The notes under the pieces: generated by a model
Told to the model about the DNA's origin: nothing
The model's input: the letters and a program-made list of their open reading frames with translations, nothing else
Databases searched by the model: none
Shown here: in pieces, positions 52,201-58,467 of the stretch
Numbering within the stretch: position 1 is the first letter of the stretch
How the letters are laid out: each line of letters begins with the position of its first letter
Position numbers and translations under genes: made by a program
From: Chryseobacterium cucumeris
GTDB taxonomy: Bacteria > Bacteroidota > Bacteroidia > Flavobacteriales > Weeksellaceae
Reading direction: 5' to 3'
Length of the DNA: 64,000 bases
Assembly: GCF_001593385.1 (NCBI RefSeq)
Contig: NZ_LUVZ01000002.1
Location: 1-64,000, forward strand

Positions 52201-53981
52201 ATCCCGGAGAATATCTTGCGAAAAGAGGGAACCATCAGGATGCAACTGCAGTAAAAACTGATTATCCTTTAAGTGTTACAGATTGGGCGACAGGTAACGG
52301 ATTTCCATCTACTTATGGTAACTCTTTACACATAGCAGGAAATAATACATGGTATCACAGGATAGATTTTCCTTTATTCAGCAATCACTTAGAATATTGG
52401 CAGGCGATAAATACAACAACGATGACGAAAAAAGGGAATATTCCTTTACTGTCAGATGGAGAATCGCTTTGGACTAATAATAATTTTAACCCTGATACTA
52501 AAGTTAATTCTGCCGAAAATGCTCAAACATTAGGATTCTCAAATGGTTTATCAGCAGGTGCGCCTTACATATACCACAGAACAGATGGTTATGTATTTTT
52601 AGCAACGCATAATTGGACAAACAGCAAGTTTGTTAATGTCGATGGCCAGCAGGATATTACCGGACTTAAAACTATTAAAGGTAGAGCAAAAAATACAGGC
52701 ACAGGCTGGGGCAATACCAGTACATCAGCCGAATACTCTTTCTTAGTAGAAACTGAAAGTGGTTCAAATCCTGATAATCAATATACAGCATCCATTGGAT
52801 TTTATTCTAATAGCGGTACACAAGCCGGTATATATGTACGAAGTAATGACGGAAATGGTACATCTATGGCTTTTGCAACAACCAATTCGTTTGCAGCAGG
52901 GCCTCAGATAGCGATGACCATTGATAATTATGGTGCCATTAATCATCTAAGATCAAGACCAACTTTTCAGGGAAATGTAATTTGGGATGCCGGTAATCTT
53001 ACCCCTGCTATGATCAGTAATTGGAATGATAAGTTTAAAGAATTAAAATATGTTGCTAATTTAAATTTAGTTTCTGAATCTGGAATTTATAGACAGGAAG
53101 CCCCATCTTCAGGGTTTAATTATACAACTACTTTAAATCTGAACTCGGCTGATGGCAGACAACAGCTAACCATTGACAGAACAGGAAATGGAATGAAATT
53201 CAGAGGAAGTTATTCAGGCTCTGGAGACATAGGATGGCAGCCTTGGAGAACTGTTTGGAGTGACGCAGATTTCTCTCAGGGTAATATCAATAGCTGGAAT
53301 TATATGTCTAATAACGGTGTTATTGTAAACCAGCAATTTACTAGTCATACAGGTAATGGATTAATGGTTGCTGATGAATATAATGGCGGAGAATCCGGTA
53401 TATATAATGAACAGGATGGGTTCTATTTAACTGTATTGGAAGGTGAGTATTATAAATATTCAAGTAAATATAAGGGTTGGGAAGGTATTAACTTCCATAG
53501 AAAGAGCCATAATATTGGTATAGGTGCACCGGCTAATGATTCGCATAAAGTTAATATTGCCGGTCCAGTATATGTTGAGGGCTCTGTAAAGGCTACTGAA
53601 AACTTTAAATCAAAAGATGAAAAGCCTAATACTTTATTTATTCCTGACGGAAGTCTTTCCTACCTTGATGATGAGATTATCAATGAGGACTCTAGAATGA
53701 GATTGTCTCATGGAATGATTGAGCAGCAGCCAGGAATTCAGTATTATGATTCTGATAATAGAATGCTGGTCATCAGATGTATGTATGGTGAGCAATTTAC
53801 ATTAGGAAAAGTTTTCCGAGGTCAGAGAATACTCGTATTAAATGCCAGTGATAGTTATGGGCAGGGATTTGATATAAAAAGCGCAGGGTATTCATACAAA
53901 ATACCACCGTATAGCTCTATTCAATTATTTGTTTGGGATGAAAAGACAGTTTATAAATATGCAGAAAATAAGATGTATTAA
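49224..53981 (+). CDS. Long modular tail fibre (receptor-binding)
   Basis: A 1585-residue protein without signal peptide. It is built from beta-rich modules, several ending in a related junction such as VWDAHNLNPSTF, PWTTNNLNPGEY, LWTNNNFNPDTK and IWDAGNLTPAM. Two modules resemble pyocin-knob domains (GGYSSSGVYRANN with GNWTLWRKAW, and GIYRQEAPSSGFNY with GWQPWRTVW). The last 90 residues (IQYYDSDNRMLVIRCMYGEQ) form a distinct tip. The modular build and its position behind fibre adaptors suggest a target-recognising fibre comparable to Afp13 or Pvc13, but not homologous over its length. Confidence 0.8.
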   Translation: MIAPEYFNNHIAVEGEIIVKSVPNDAGSVMVWNSVTKKISTRTHAEIVSDLNLVTTNTYQDIPVRKSFSGATGNAYNAVALEVRGNGVSDTIYPAISFHQPGLYAATLQYRPNGYHFMNINGNAFDYVRSAGYYKDGSDNEKFLTGGGGDYDSRRKEDSWYHSGRNFPQGTLIETDVDYSVDYGDQFLLEIKGNMYGNDQPLDCKIQGYIYNGTIISHSGYSTLYYWNGITALNLNGKLCFWFTQLSYWQGFDVKVTVGYGGLDQGNNRVTSVSDHPDPGGTKRVQINLKHLLTKEELVSGNTFWEKKDTGSYWALDSDKPIAGLNGNNSQVILSGGLLASSSYTDSQFIPPYGIHSRGFVQTDEGFQNRFYKTDERNRIWSFANADAYGLSYYQGSANSLNEGIGFHFGDPDHPTHYLGRSGQIYSKQGIYSTSFTTGNNQVLNYSGSSTLYIGNPTINTIIESNNNDIIHSKNGVNGVVWDAHNLNPSTFVNTSTLNNYVPYTGASQDVNLGTKDLEFEDGGSINKSQNKVRIFNKVYQGYYDVGGHTGILAIKMPQASPEHAMFSIDINIYGYESQYLGKVNVAFYKYVSGTLVTNGSKAIWEVTDNFPTTTARIGIGTDGYVSVLLGESETFWNGYFSFEVARVEVKYGNYYQDWNLGWSHALEPNLDLYPTHIITLPSDVVATRSWLTNFADSSYIPKAVQFNDNFNSLGGYSSSGVYRANNNAGGVQHLYSPMLHMGAQDTTAQLQIKYNDTNADAGELVYRSGHNGNWTLWRKAWDNVNFKPSDYQTRNTDEIISAAKSYYNRIPFKLKNSSYKSWSIQKPTNNNLILAPSVTNNAEDWDLNNGITFTDAGQVSSRGFNKVGYNDNYILTAGGGQRLASDFVSSSDLGNYLRKDGGTMTGAFNIETPAMLGRWKSTAQTGNYLTWQKYDGSKDIAYIGADGNSAVWSGAGDSFAMRAVNGGDLLLSSDSGAVKIQGGIPWTTNNLNPGEYLAKRGNHQDATAVKTDYPLSVTDWATGNGFPSTYGNSLHIAGNNTWYHRIDFPLFSNHLEYWQAINTTTMTKKGNIPLLSDGESLWTNNNFNPDTKVNSAENAQTLGFSNGLSAGAPYIYHRTDGYVFLATHNWTNSKFVNVDGQQDITGLKTIKGRAKNTGTGWGNTSTSAEYSFLVETESGSNPDNQYTASIGFYSNSGTQAGIYVRSNDGNGTSMAFATTNSFAAGPQIAMTIDNYGAINHLRSRPTFQGNVIWDAGNLTPAMISNWNDKFKELKYVANLNLVSESGIYRQEAPSSGFNYTTTLNLNSADGRQQLTIDRTGNGMKFRGSYSGSGDIGWQPWRTVWSDADFSQGNINSWNYMSNNGVIVNQQFTSHTGNGLMVADEYNGGESGIYNEQDGFYLTVLEGEYYKYSSKYKGWEGINFHRKSHNIGIGAPANDSHKVNIAGPVYVEGSVKATENFKSKDEKPNTLFIPDGSLSYLDDEIINEDSRMRLSHGMIEQQPGIQYYDSDNRMLVIRCMYGEQFTLGKVFRGQRILVLNASDSYGQGFDIKSAGYSYKIPPYSSIQLFVWDEKTVYKYAENKMY

Positions 53982-54020
53982 AACTTGAAAATTCAAAATA
54001 AGGAATATATAACCCATATA

Positions 54021-54060
54021 AAATGGCGTCACTTTTTTTAAAGTGGCGCCATTTATATTT
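54021..54060 (+). terminator. Terminator after the fibre operon
   Basis: 14-bp arms (54021-54034 and 54041-54054) with one mismatch and a 6-nt loop, followed by ATATTTTATT. It ends the eCIS locus. Confidence 0.85.
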
Positions 54061-54301
54061 TATTATTAAAATGAAATGTTTAAACAGTAATTTTATCAGG
54101 GAGAAGTTCCTTAAGCATTACAATACTGTTAATTTGATCAATTATTCTTACGATACCTATGCTGATTCCATGATTTTCGGCGAAAAATCTACATTCACTC
54201 ACATTAGAGTGAAAAAGCTTTGGTGATGTCATATATTGTTATTAGATTTATAATGAATTCAGAATGATAATATTATTACACCTCACTAAAATTTATTAAT
54301 C
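54061..54301 (+). other. Gap between the eCIS and pilus loci
   Basis: An open frame from an ATG at 54071 to 54226 (51 codons, MKCLNSNFIREKFLKHYN) is possible but unsupported; an upstream ATG in the same frame lies inside the terminator hairpin. A TAGATTTA near 54240 may be a weak -7 box for the first pilin gene. Confidence 0.3.
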
Positions 54302-54844
54302 ATGAAAAAGCAAATTTTTATCATTGCGCTGTCTTTGGGAGCAATCGCCTTAGGAACCAACCAGATTATGGCACAAAGTTCAGAGCAGGTGAGTACATCA
54401 GTAAATATTATTTTATCGGACGTTATTGCCATGGACATTGGCTCTGTTGTTTCAGAAGGTACTGTAGATTTTATTTATGGGAGCACAAAAGACTATAATT
54501 CACCAAAAAATGTGACTGTTCCCAACAGTTTAGTCATTATTTCCTCTAAAAATTTTGATATAAAAGTAAAATCTGAAGGGGCACACTTTGTAAGTGGTGC
54601 AAATGTAATTCCTGTAGATATATTAAAGGTCAAGGCAATACCGGGCGGAAGTTTGGTGGGAACCCTGAATGAGGTCACTTTATCTACAACTGATCAGGTG
54701 CTGGTGAGTAATGCAAGTTTAGGAACCAAACAGTCTTTAAATATTGCCTACTCCATTTCGGCGGAAAATGCATCTAAGGTCCTTCTGGGAAAACCACAGG
54801 GAACTTACACACAAAAAATAACTTATACCGCCACTGCATTGTAA
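54302..54844 (+). CDS. Pilin-like surface subunit 1 (diverged)
   Basis: A 180-residue secreted protein. A signal peptide of about 24 residues (ending IMAQ) is followed by a single beta-sandwich domain. STSVNIILSDVIAMDIGS begins the mature part, VDFIYGSTKDYNSPKNV lies mid-way, and GTYTQKITYTATAL ends it. The closing motif is like that of spore coat U-type pilins of chaperone-usher systems. It is the most different of four paralogues and lacks the shared promoter palindrome, so it may be regulated separately. The pilin role is inferred from the neighbours and tip adhesin homology. Confidence 0.7.
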   Translation: MKKQIFIIALSLGAIALGTNQIMAQSSEQVSTSVNIILSDVIAMDIGSVVSEGTVDFIYGSTKDYNSPKNVTVPNSLVIISSKNFDIKVKSEGAHFVSGANVIPVDILKVKAIPGGSLVGTLNEVTLSTTDQVLVSNASLGTKQSLNIAYSISAENASKVLLGKPQGTYTQKITYTATAL

Positions 54845-54860
54845 GTAAATAACAATTCTA

Positions 54861-54907
54861 AATAGAAAAGCCCTCAATACTTTGACAGTATTGAGGGCTT
54901 TTCTATT
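54861..54907 (+). terminator. Strong terminator after subunit 1
   Basis: Perfect 20-bp arms (54861-54880 and 54888-54907) with a 7-nt loop and a GC-rich GCCCTCA core. The symmetric structure probably terminates both strands. Confidence 0.88.
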
Positions 54908-54925
54908 TAAGTCCAAATGATAAAC

Positions 54926-54947
54926 CGTGTAGTGATTTTACTACACG
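54926..54947. promoter_or_regulatory. Palindromic operator, pilin promoter copy 1
   Basis: CGTGTAGT, 6 nt, ACTACACG: a perfect 8-bp inverted repeat centred about 56 bp upstream of the -7 box. A further ACTACA half-site starts at 54962, 22 bp from the one at 54940. A third related ACTATA starts at 54985. Identical arrangement upstream of subunit 3. Confidence 0.75.
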
Positions 54948-54988
54948 AACTTCCTTTTTCCACTACAAGGAAACTTTTAGCACCACTA

Positions 54989-54996
54989 TAAATTTG
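54989..54996 (+). promoter_or_regulatory. -7 box of pilin gene 2
   Basis: TAAATTTG fits TAnnTTTG. No clear TTTG lies at -33; the ACTACA half-sites occupy that region, suggesting activator-dependent transcription. The start codon lies at 55050. Confidence 0.65.
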
Positions 54997-55049
54997 CAGT
55001 ATACAAAAGATAACAATTAAGTAAAAAATAACAATTAAATAATACAGCC

Positions 55050-55595
55050 ATGACAAAACAAATCGTAATCACAGCCTTAACTTTCGGAGCCATGATATTA
55101 GGAACTAATAATGTTCAGGCTCAAAATACAACCGCAACCACCACGGTAAACATTACCCTTAACGATGTGATCTCTATCGATGCAGGAAGTACTGCCATTG
55201 GTAATACAGTTGATTTTAACTATGTTACTGCAGCAGACTACAACTCTGATCAGACCGTTACTAAAGCCAACTCTTTGAAAGTTACTTCCACAAAGAACTT
55301 TAATGTTAAAGTAAAAGCAGGAGGCGCTAATTTTATGAATGGAACGAACTTAATCCCTGTCAATGTTTTGACTATTAAAGCAGCAACAGCTGCCGGAACA
55401 ATGGGCGGGACAAAAAATACAGTAGTTTTATCAGCAACAGATCAGAATTTAGTTACAAATGCTCCTCTTGGAAGTGCGTTAACACTGAATCTGGACTACA
55501 CTATTCCAGCAGCGAAATCATCATCTTCTGATATTTTAGGTAAACCAGCGGGAACTTATACGCAAACAGTAACTTATACCGCGACTGCTTTATAA
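55050..55595 (+). CDS. Pilin-like surface subunit 2
   Basis: A 181-residue secreted protein with signal peptide (MTKQIVITALTFGAMILG, then VQAQ) and one beta-sandwich domain: TTTVNITLNDVISIDAGS, VDFNYVTAADYNSDQTV, VTSTKNFNVKVKAGGANF, then GKPAGTYTQTVTYTATAL. It differs from subunit 3 at only a handful of positions, so one is a recent duplicate. The short size, N-terminal beta-strand after the signal and GTYT-type last strand suit donor-strand pilins. It lies in a gene group with chaperone, usher-like and adhesin genes. Confidence 0.78.
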   Translation: MTKQIVITALTFGAMILGTNNVQAQNTTATTTVNITLNDVISIDAGSTAIGNTVDFNYVTAADYNSDQTVTKANSLKVTSTKNFNVKVKAGGANFMNGTNLIPVNVLTIKAATAAGTMGGTKNTVVLSATDQNLVTNAPLGSALTLNLDYTIPAAKSSSSDILGKPAGTYTQTVTYTATAL

Positions 55596-55636
55596 ATTAA
55601 TTTTTTCATATTAATATTTTGTGATTTGGTGTTTCG

Positions 55637-55667
55637 AAGGCTTCCTCAGGAGGCCTTTGATTTTTTA
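55637..55667 (+). terminator. Terminator after subunit 2
   Basis: 9-bp arms (55637-55645 and 55649-55657) with one G-T wobble and a TCA loop, followed by TTTGATTTTTT. Confidence 0.8.
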
Positions 55668-56003
55668 TGTATTGTACCAATATAGATAAAATTCAAAATC
55701 CGGCAATAACGATCAGTCAGCTGTAAGGTAGAATCTATGTTTTTGGACATTGAAATCTAATTAATACATCAAACCAAACATTCAGTAAATTCATTAACCG
55801 TTTTATATCTATTTAAAGTTATCAAATCTCAAAAAGCAATTAATGTTTGCCTGCACTCTTTTGAAAATAGTTTGCTGAATGCTTGGTACATTATTACTAT
55901 TACAATAACAAATTAATTATATTGGTTATTTGAGTTATATTACCATAATACTCTTAAATAACAATGATAATAAAGTTACCAATCTATAAATATTTTTTTG
56001 TGA
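55668..56003. other. Decayed stretch upstream of the pilin relic
   Basis: About 340 bp, AT-rich, without open frame or promoter that I trust. It is probably what is left of the body of the fifth pilin gene whose 3' end is still recognisable. Confidence 0.35.
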
Positions 56004-56058
56004 AAACCTAAAGAAAAATTATACACAAACGGTAATTTATATTATGACAGCTTTATAA
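56004..56058 (+). pseudogene. 3' remnant of a fifth pilin gene
   Basis: AAACC, then TTATAC, CAAAC, GTAA, TTATA, GAC and GCTTTATAA appear in the same order and spacing as at the 3' end of intact pilin genes (codons for GKPAGTYTQTVTYTATAL). The preceding 330 bp no longer encode the rest. A terminator with the same GCCCTCAA core follows, as after other subunits. Confidence 0.65.
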
Positions 56059-56082
56059 TAGAAATAACAGCAATTTATATAG

Positions 56083-56118
56083 GCCCTCAATACTTAGAAA
56101 ATGTTGAGGGCTTTCCTA
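56083..56118 (+). terminator. Terminator after the pilin relic
   Basis: GCCCTCAA (56083-56090) pairs with TTGAGGGC (56104-56111), followed by TTTCC. It is the decayed counterpart of the terminator at 54861-54907. Confidence 0.7.
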
Positions 56119-56138
56119 TTTAAGTCCAAATGATAAAC

Positions 56139-56160
56139 CGTGTAGTGATTTTACTACACG
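56139..56160. promoter_or_regulatory. Palindromic operator, pilin promoter copy 2
   Basis: Same 22-bp palindrome as at 54926. ACTACA half-sites start at 56153 and 56175, 22 bp apart, and a related ACTATA starts at 56198. The whole segment 56119-56262 is almost identical to 54908-55049. Confidence 0.75.
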
Positions 56161-56201
56161 AACTTCCTTTTTCCACTACAAAGAAACTTTTAGCACCACT
56201 A

Positions 56202-56209
56202 TAAATTTG
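56202..56209 (+). promoter_or_regulatory. -7 box of pilin gene 3
   Basis: TAAATTTG, same position relative to palindrome and start codon as in the copy before pilin gene 2. Confidence 0.65.
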
Positions 56210-56262
56210 CAGTATACAAAAGATAACAATTAAGTAAAAAATAACAATAAAATATTACCATC

Positions 56263-56808
56263 ATGAAAAAACAAATCGTAATCACAGCCTTAACTTTTGG
56301 AGCGATCATATTTGGAACTAATAATGTTCAAGCTCAAAATACTACAGCAACCACTACTGTAAACATTACCCTGAATGATGTAATCTCCATCGACGCAGGA
56401 AGTACTGCCATTGGTAATACGGTAGATTTTAACTATGTTACTGCAGCAGACTACAACTCTGATCAGACCATTACTAAAGCCAACTCTCTGAAAGTTACTT
56501 CCACAAAGAACTTTAATGTTAAAGTAAAAGCAGGAGGCGCTAGTTTTATGAATGGAACAAACTTAATCCCTGTCAATGTTTTGACTATTAAAGCAGCAAC
56601 AGCTGCCGGAACAATGGGCGGGACAAAAAATACTGTAGTTTTATCTGCAACAGATCAGAATTTAGTTACAAATGCTCCTCTTGGAAGTGCGTTAACACTG
56701 AATCTGGACTATACTATTCCAGCAGCAAAATCATCATCTTCTGATATTTTAGGTAAGCCAGCGGGAACTTATACGCAAACTGTAACTTATACCGCGACTG
56801 CTTTATAA
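56263..56808 (+). CDS. Pilin-like surface subunit 3
   Basis: A 181-residue secreted subunit nearly identical to subunit 2; changes include positions near the signal peptide (MKKQIVITALTFGAIIFG), a Val to Ile in DQTITKAN and an Asn to Ser in GGASF. Signal peptide ends at VQAQ. The same beta-sandwich and GTYTQTVTYTATAL end are present. Gene and promoter were duplicated together. Having two near-identical copies could raise dosage or reflect recombination between subunits. Confidence 0.78.
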   Translation: MKKQIVITALTFGAIIFGTNNVQAQNTTATTTVNITLNDVISIDAGSTAIGNTVDFNYVTAADYNSDQTITKANSLKVTSTKNFNVKVKAGGASFMNGTNLIPVNVLTIKAATAAGTMGGTKNTVVLSATDQNLVTNAPLGSALTLNLDYTIPAAKSSSSDILGKPAGTYTQTVTYTATAL

Positions 56809-56855
56809 TAAAAAATACATCAATTTTATAATAAAAAAACACATCAATATACATG

Positions 56856-56889
56856 CCCTCAGTACCTGAAAAGTACTGAGGGTTTTTTT
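56856..56889 (+). terminator. Terminator after subunit 3
   Basis: Perfect 10-bp arms, CCCTCAGTAC at 56856-56865 and GTACTGAGGG at 56873-56882, 7-nt loop, followed by seven T. Confidence 0.9.
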
Positions 56890-56908
56890 GTTTATTATGT
56901 GAATAAAC

Positions 56909-56930
56909 TGTGTAGTGATTTTACTACATG
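56909..56930. promoter_or_regulatory. Palindromic operator, pilin promoter copy 3
   Basis: TGTGTAGT, 6 nt, ACTACATG: arms slightly diverged from copies 1 and 2. ACTACA half-sites start at 56923 and 56945, again 22 bp apart. The third half-site is lost. Confidence 0.7.
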
Positions 56931-56971
56931 TACTTCCGTTTTCCACTACAAAGAAACTTTTATGACCGCTG

Positions 56972-56979
56972 TAGATTTG
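56972..56979 (+). promoter_or_regulatory. -7 box of pilin gene 4
   Basis: TAGATTTG fits TAnnTTTG, 53 bp before the start codon, in the same place as in the other copies. Confidence 0.65.
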
Positions 56980-57031
56980 TAATGTTCAAAAGAGAACAGG
57001 TAAACAAGATTAACAATTAAATAATATTATC

Positions 57032-57577
57032 ATGACAAAACAAATTGCAATCACAGCCTTAACTTTTGGAGCGATCATATTAGGAACTAATAATGTACAG
57101 GCTCAAAATACTACTGCAACCACAGTTGTAAAAATTATCCTGAACGATGTCATCTCTATCGACGCAGGAAGTACCGCCATTGGTGGTATAGTTGCCTTTA
57201 ACTATGCTACTGCAGCAGACTATAACTCTGATCAGACCATTACTAAAGCCAACTCTTTAAAAGTTACTTCCACGAAGAACTTTAATGTAAAGGTAAAAGC
57301 AGGGGGACCGAATTTCGTCAATGGTTCAAACTCGATCCCAGTGGATGTTTTGACAATCAAAGCTGCAGAAGCTCCCGGAAGTATGGGCGGAGCAAAAAAC
57401 GAAGTGGTTTTATCCCCAGGAGAAAGAACCTTAGTATCCAATGCTCCTCTCGGAAGTGCATTAACACTGAATCTGGACTACACCATTCCAGCAGAGAAAT
57501 CATCATCTTCGGATATTTTAGGTAAGCCAGCGGGAACTTATACGCAAACAGTAACTTATACGGCGACTGCTTTATAA
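57032..57577 (+). CDS. Pilin-like surface subunit 4
   Basis: A 181-residue paralogue of subunits 2 and 3 with the same signal peptide and C-terminal GKPAGTYTQTVTYTATAL. It is changed in the middle: TVVKIILNDVISI, IVAFNYATAADYN, AGGPNFVNGSNSIPVDVL and a loop EAPGSMGGAKNEVVLSPGERTLVSN. The changes cluster in loops expected on the outer face. It is followed by the chaperone gene after 80 bp, so the chaperone, usher-like and adhesin genes may be read from its promoter. Confidence 0.78.
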   Translation: MTKQIAITALTFGAIILGTNNVQAQNTTATTVVKIILNDVISIDAGSTAIGGIVAFNYATAADYNSDQTITKANSLKVTSTKNFNVKVKAGGPNFVNGSNSIPVDVLTIKAAEAPGSMGGAKNEVVLSPGERTLVSNAPLGSALTLNLDYTIPAEKSSSSDILGKPAGTYTQTVTYTATAL

Positions 57578-57657
57578 TAAAATTTTTAGTTTGTAAAGGC
57601 TTATTTTGCTACGTTTTCAGTAGTTTTGAGAATCTTTATTATTAAACTATTTACACC

Positions 57658-58458
57658 ATGAACAAGTTTATTCACCTTTTCATTTTCTTTATTCTTACAG
57701 GATCTTCTTCACTTTTGGCACAAAGTATTTCTATGTCGCCTACAAGATTGTTTTTCACAGGTAATCCAGGAGAAAAAGTAACAAAGACAGTCACGCTTCA
57801 AAACAGCTCGGATAAAGATTATGTTTTTAATCTCAACTATAAAGATTGGGTTAGAGAAGAAGACGGAAATAAGGTTTATCTTGAAGCAGGCAGTTCAAAA
57901 ACTTCCAATGCCTCCTGGGTGTCTACCTTAGAAAACACTGTAACAGTTCCTGCGAAAAGTACAAAGGAGATTGTAGTAACCATGCAAATTCCGACAAACG
58001 CATCACAGTCTGTCGTTACAAACAGCATGCTGTTTTTCACACAGCTTCCTCAGCAGGCAGATAAGGCACGTATTCAGAATGGTATTGGTATTATCACCTT
58101 ATTTGAGGTAGGACTTCACATCTTTTACACTCCACCGGGAAACCATGTGAAAAGTCTGGATATCACCAATATTTCAGAAGTGAAAAATGAGAATGCTGCG
58201 AATAGAAAAGTTGCTATAAGCATCCATAATGATGGAAACACCATCAATGATGCCACCGTTGAGTTTGAACTCACCAATACAGACAGTGGTAAGGAAATAA
58301 AATTACCCGCAATTTCCATCTCTATGTTTCCGGATACCAATCAGGTTGTTCAGTTTTCTTTACCAGAGAACATTTCAGGGAACTTCCTTGGTGTGGTTAT
58401 CGTCAAAATGGCCGAATCTAATGATTTACGTGTAGGAGAAAAAAACTTTAAATTTTAA
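57658..58458 (+). CDS. Periplasmic PapD-like pilus chaperone
   Basis: A 266-residue secreted protein. Signal peptide of about 21 residues (ending LLAQ), then SISMSPTRLFFTGNPGEKVTKTVTLQNSSDKDYVF, a typical first beta-sandwich strand set of PapD-like chaperones, and a second beta-sandwich (about 165-266). KSTKEIVVTMQIP and NSMLFFTQLPQQ fit the G1 strand area, where alternating hydrophobic residues complete pilin folds. It should bind subunits in the periplasm and hand them to the outer-membrane protein encoded 9 bp later. Confidence 0.75.
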   Translation: MNKFIHLFIFFILTGSSSLLAQSISMSPTRLFFTGNPGEKVTKTVTLQNSSDKDYVFNLNYKDWVREEDGNKVYLEAGSSKTSNASWVSTLENTVTVPAKSTKEIVVTMQIPTNASQSVVTNSMLFFTQLPQQADKARIQNGIGIITLFEVGLHIFYTPPGNHVKSLDITNISEVKNENAANRKVAISIHNDGNTINDATVEFELTNTDSGKEIKLPAISISMFPDTNQVVQFSLPENISGNFLGVVIVKMAESNDLRVGEKNFKF

Positions 58459-58467
58459 AATTAAGCT

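Noticed and set aside
54023..54226. 67-codon frame after the fibre operon
   Set aside because: Its start codon lies within the terminator stem. A shorter version from 54071 remains possible but unsupported.
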